NCBI RefSeq assembly: GCF_004135585.1
Contig: NZ_CP035501.1
Coordinates: 5,279,501 to 5,343,500 of the forward strand
From: Sphingosinicella sp. BN140058
GTDB lineage: Bacteria > Pseudomonadota > Alphaproteobacteria > Sphingomonadales > Sphingomonadaceae
Direction: 5' to 3'
Length of the DNA stretch: 64,000 nucleotides
The position numbers and the translations under genes are program-made. The notes beneath the pieces were generated by a model that saw nothing but the letters and a program-made list of their open reading frames with translations, was not told where the DNA came from and searched no databases. This document shows positions 62,336 to 64,000 of this stretch, one piece after another. Within the stretch, counting starts at the first letter, position 1; each line of letters opens with the position of its first letter.

Positions 62336-64000
62336 GTGAACGCTGAAGTGCCGATTCCCGGGGAGACGAGGCCACGCTGGCGGCGGCGGCTTGCGGTGAC
62401 CTTCGGTCGGCGCATTTTGCCGATCGTCGAGCTGCTCACCGGCGGTGTGCTGATCGCGATCGTCACGATCAGCTACTTCATCATCAGCACCCAGCAAGGC
62501 GAGCAGGGGTTGCTCACCCCGCCGGTGGTCGCAACCCTGCTGGTCGCCAATCTCGTTCCCGCGATGGCGCTGATGGTGCTGATCGCCCGGCGCTTCGCGA
62601 TGCGCCGTGCGGCGCGCTCTCCGATCGGCGGCAAGGGGCGCTTGCACGTCCGGCTGGTCGCGATCTTCTCGCTGATCGCGGCGGTGCCGACTTTGATGGT
62701 GGTGGTGTTCGCCTCGCTGATCTTCCAGGTCGGCAACGAATTCTGGTTCTCGCCGCGCGCGCGTTCGATGATCGAGAATGCCAATGCGCTCGGCCAGCAA
62801 GCCTACACCCAGGAACGGGATCGCGTCCAAAAGGAAGCGACCACGATGAGCCTCGACCTTGCCGGCTATCTCGAAGAATATCCGATCGACAGCCTCGAGT
62901 TCATGGAGGGGTTCGGTAAGCAGGTGCTCTACCGCAACCTCTCCGAAGCCCTGATCGTCACGGTGACACCGGAGCGGGGGGTGCAGACCCTCGCGCTCGT
63001 CAATCCGTACGATCGCCAGCTCGAGAAACTGGTCACCCCGGATCGGATCGCGCCCCTGCGGGCCGGCGCGCCCAGCGTCGTCGTTCGCGAGAAGAACCGG
63101 ATCGGCGCGATCACGCCGCTCGCCTTCGGCAAGGACGTCTACCTCTATGCCGCGCGCGACCACGATTCCTCGATGGTCGACCAGCTCCAGCGCGCGGAGG
63201 AGGTCCTAAAATCCTATAACAGCCTGGTCGCGCGCGCCCGCGTCCTCCAGCTTCGCTTCAACGCGGCCCTGCTGCTGGTTTCGTTGCTGATCACCGGGGC
63301 CGCGGTGTGGATCGCGCTCCGGGTCGCGGACCGGCTGGTGCGCCCGGTCTCGGAACTCGTCGATGCGGCCGGGCGGGTCACGGCCGGCGATCTTTCCGCA
63401 CGCGTCCCAGCGACGACGGTGCGGGACGAGGTCGGCACGCTCGGCAATGCGTTCAACCGGATGACCCGCCGGCTGGAGGAACAGACGGGGGCGCTGGTGT
63501 CCGCCAACGAGCAGCTCGACAGCCGCCGGATGTTCATGGAAGCCGTGCTCTCCGGTGTCAGCGCCGGTGTGATCTCGGTCGACGCAGGGCGCAGCGTGCG
63601 CCTCACCAACAGCTCGGCCGAGGCCTTGCTCAAGACCGACAAGGATGCGGCGGCCGGGCGGCCGCTCGACGAGCTCGCTCCCGAGCTCAACAAGTTCCTC
63701 GACGGCGGCGAGCGCGAGGACATCATCCAGGTCGCCAGCGCCGGCGAGCCGAGGACGCTGGCGGTGAAGCGCGTCCGGGTGGAAGGCGGCCACGTTCTCA
63801 CCTTCGACGACATCACCGAACAATTGCTCGATCAGCGCCGTGCGGCCTGGTCGGACGTCGCCCGCCGCATCGCTCACGAGATCAAGAATCCGCTGACTCC
63901 GATCCAGCTCGCCGCCGAACGGCTGCAGCGCCGCTACGGCAAGGAGATCAGCTCGGACAGCGCGACATTCGAGCAGCTGACCGGAACCATCGTCCGCCAG
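62336..64000 (+). CDS. ntrY: Nitrogen-regulation sensor histidine kinase NtrY, N-terminal part
   Basis: The first 555 residues of a membrane kinase cut by the window end. Three N-terminal TM segments (about 26-50, 61-80, 103-126) precede a periplasmic sensor of about 170 residues, a fourth TM near 305-325, a HAMP region (VADRLVRPVSELVDAAGRVTAGDLSARVP), a PAS domain and the H-box RRIAHEIKNPLTPIQLAAERLQRRYG. This is the NtrY layout; the partner NtrX should lie beyond the window. The start is GTG 62336. The ATPase domain is not visible. Confidence 0.9.
   Translation, partial: MNAEVPIPGETRPRWRRRLAVTFGRRILPIVELLTGGVLIAIVTISYFIISTQQGEQGLLTPPVVATLLVANLVPAMALMVLIARRFAMRRAARSPIGGKGRLHVRLVAIFSLIAAVPTLMVVVFASLIFQVGNEFWFSPRARSMIENANALGQQAYTQERDRVQKEATTMSLDLAGYLEEYPIDSLEFMEGFGKQVLYRNLSEALIVTVTPERGVQTLALVNPYDRQLEKLVTPDRIAPLRAGAPSVVVREKNRIGAITPLAFGKDVYLYAARDHDSSMVDQLQRAEEVLKSYNSLVARARVLQLRFNAALLLVSLLITGAAVWIALRVADRLVRPVSELVDAAGRVTAGDLSARVPATTVRDEVGTLGNAFNRMTRRLEEQTGALVSANEQLDSRRMFMEAVLSGVSAGVISVDAGRSVRLTNSSAEALLKTDKDAAAGRPLDELAPELNKFLDGGEREDIIQVASAGEPRTLAVKRVRVEGGHVLTFDDITEQLLDQRRAAWSDVARRIAHEIKNPLTPIQLAAERLQRRYGKEISSDSATFEQLTGTIVRQ

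Overview
The window reads as chromosome of a GC-rich alphaproteobacterium, most likely a sphingomonad (Sphingomonadales). The evidence is the tRNA-Leu/tig/clpP/clpX block, a DivL-type kinase with tyrosine in its H-box upstream of tsaE, the alphaproteobacterial addB/addA nuclease genes, a fused ispDF, folate-dependent trmFO, a TonB-dependent receptor and an NtrY sensor at the right edge. Almost every base is coding, starts are often GTG, and neighbouring genes often overlap by 1 to 4 bases. I saw no phage, insertion sequence with a transposase, CRISPR array, rRNA operon or integron.

Layout. 1-3.8 kb: the tail of pncB, an RcnB-like periplasmic protein, an OmpR-type two-component pair and an aldo/keto reductase. 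3.9-9.1 kb: tRNA-Leu, trigger factor with an unusual His/Asp and Ala/Lys-rich tail, a membrane glycosyltransferase, clpP (with a possible heat-shock promoter) and clpX. 9.2-16.8 kb: a tightly overlapped operon divL-tsaE-amgK-murU-addB, covering cell-cycle signalling, t6A tRNA modification, cell-wall sugar salvage and double-strand break repair. 16.8-24.1 kb: an accessory stretch of nine mostly small or single-purpose genes (S9 peptidase, glycine-zipper protein, flavin reductase, YciI, zinc alcohol dehydrogenase, SUKH-type protein, secreted proteins). It separates addB from addA-trxA.

24.1-33.5 kb: addA, trxA, trmFO, a VOC protein, gyrA and yaaA. The gyrA upstream region holds a 31-base alternating purine-pyrimidine tract. 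33.6-38.6 kb: two tandem paralogous secreted TPR-like proteins, a histidine kinase with a degenerate ATPase domain, a cluster of nested inverted repeats, then tRNA-Ile2 and tRNA-Pro. 38.6-44 kb: RidA, a divergent SDR/LysR pair, a beta-lactamase-fold hydrolase, a 90-base element with terminal inverted repeats, a Crp/Fnr regulator and a lipoprotein.

44-48.3 kb holds the most interesting module. It is an overlapping three-gene operon of TonB-dependent receptor, YfiR-like periplasmic protein and hybrid histidine kinase whose sensor region resembles the CHASE8 domain of YfiN. It looks like the YfiR/YfiN signalling pair with the diguanylate cyclase output replaced by phosphorelay. 48.4-57.5 kb: a cupredoxin, an M28 peptidase, ettA, a prephenate-dehydrogenase-like gene, a two-TM beta-rich protein reminiscent of Cap15-type effectors, a ferritin-like protein, a membrane J-protein, a lipoprotein, an amino acid permease and a carbonic anhydrase. 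57.5-64 kb: lipA, a RatA/COQ10-like gene overlapping pncC tail to tail, a secreted unknown, ispDF, dusB and the start of ntrY.
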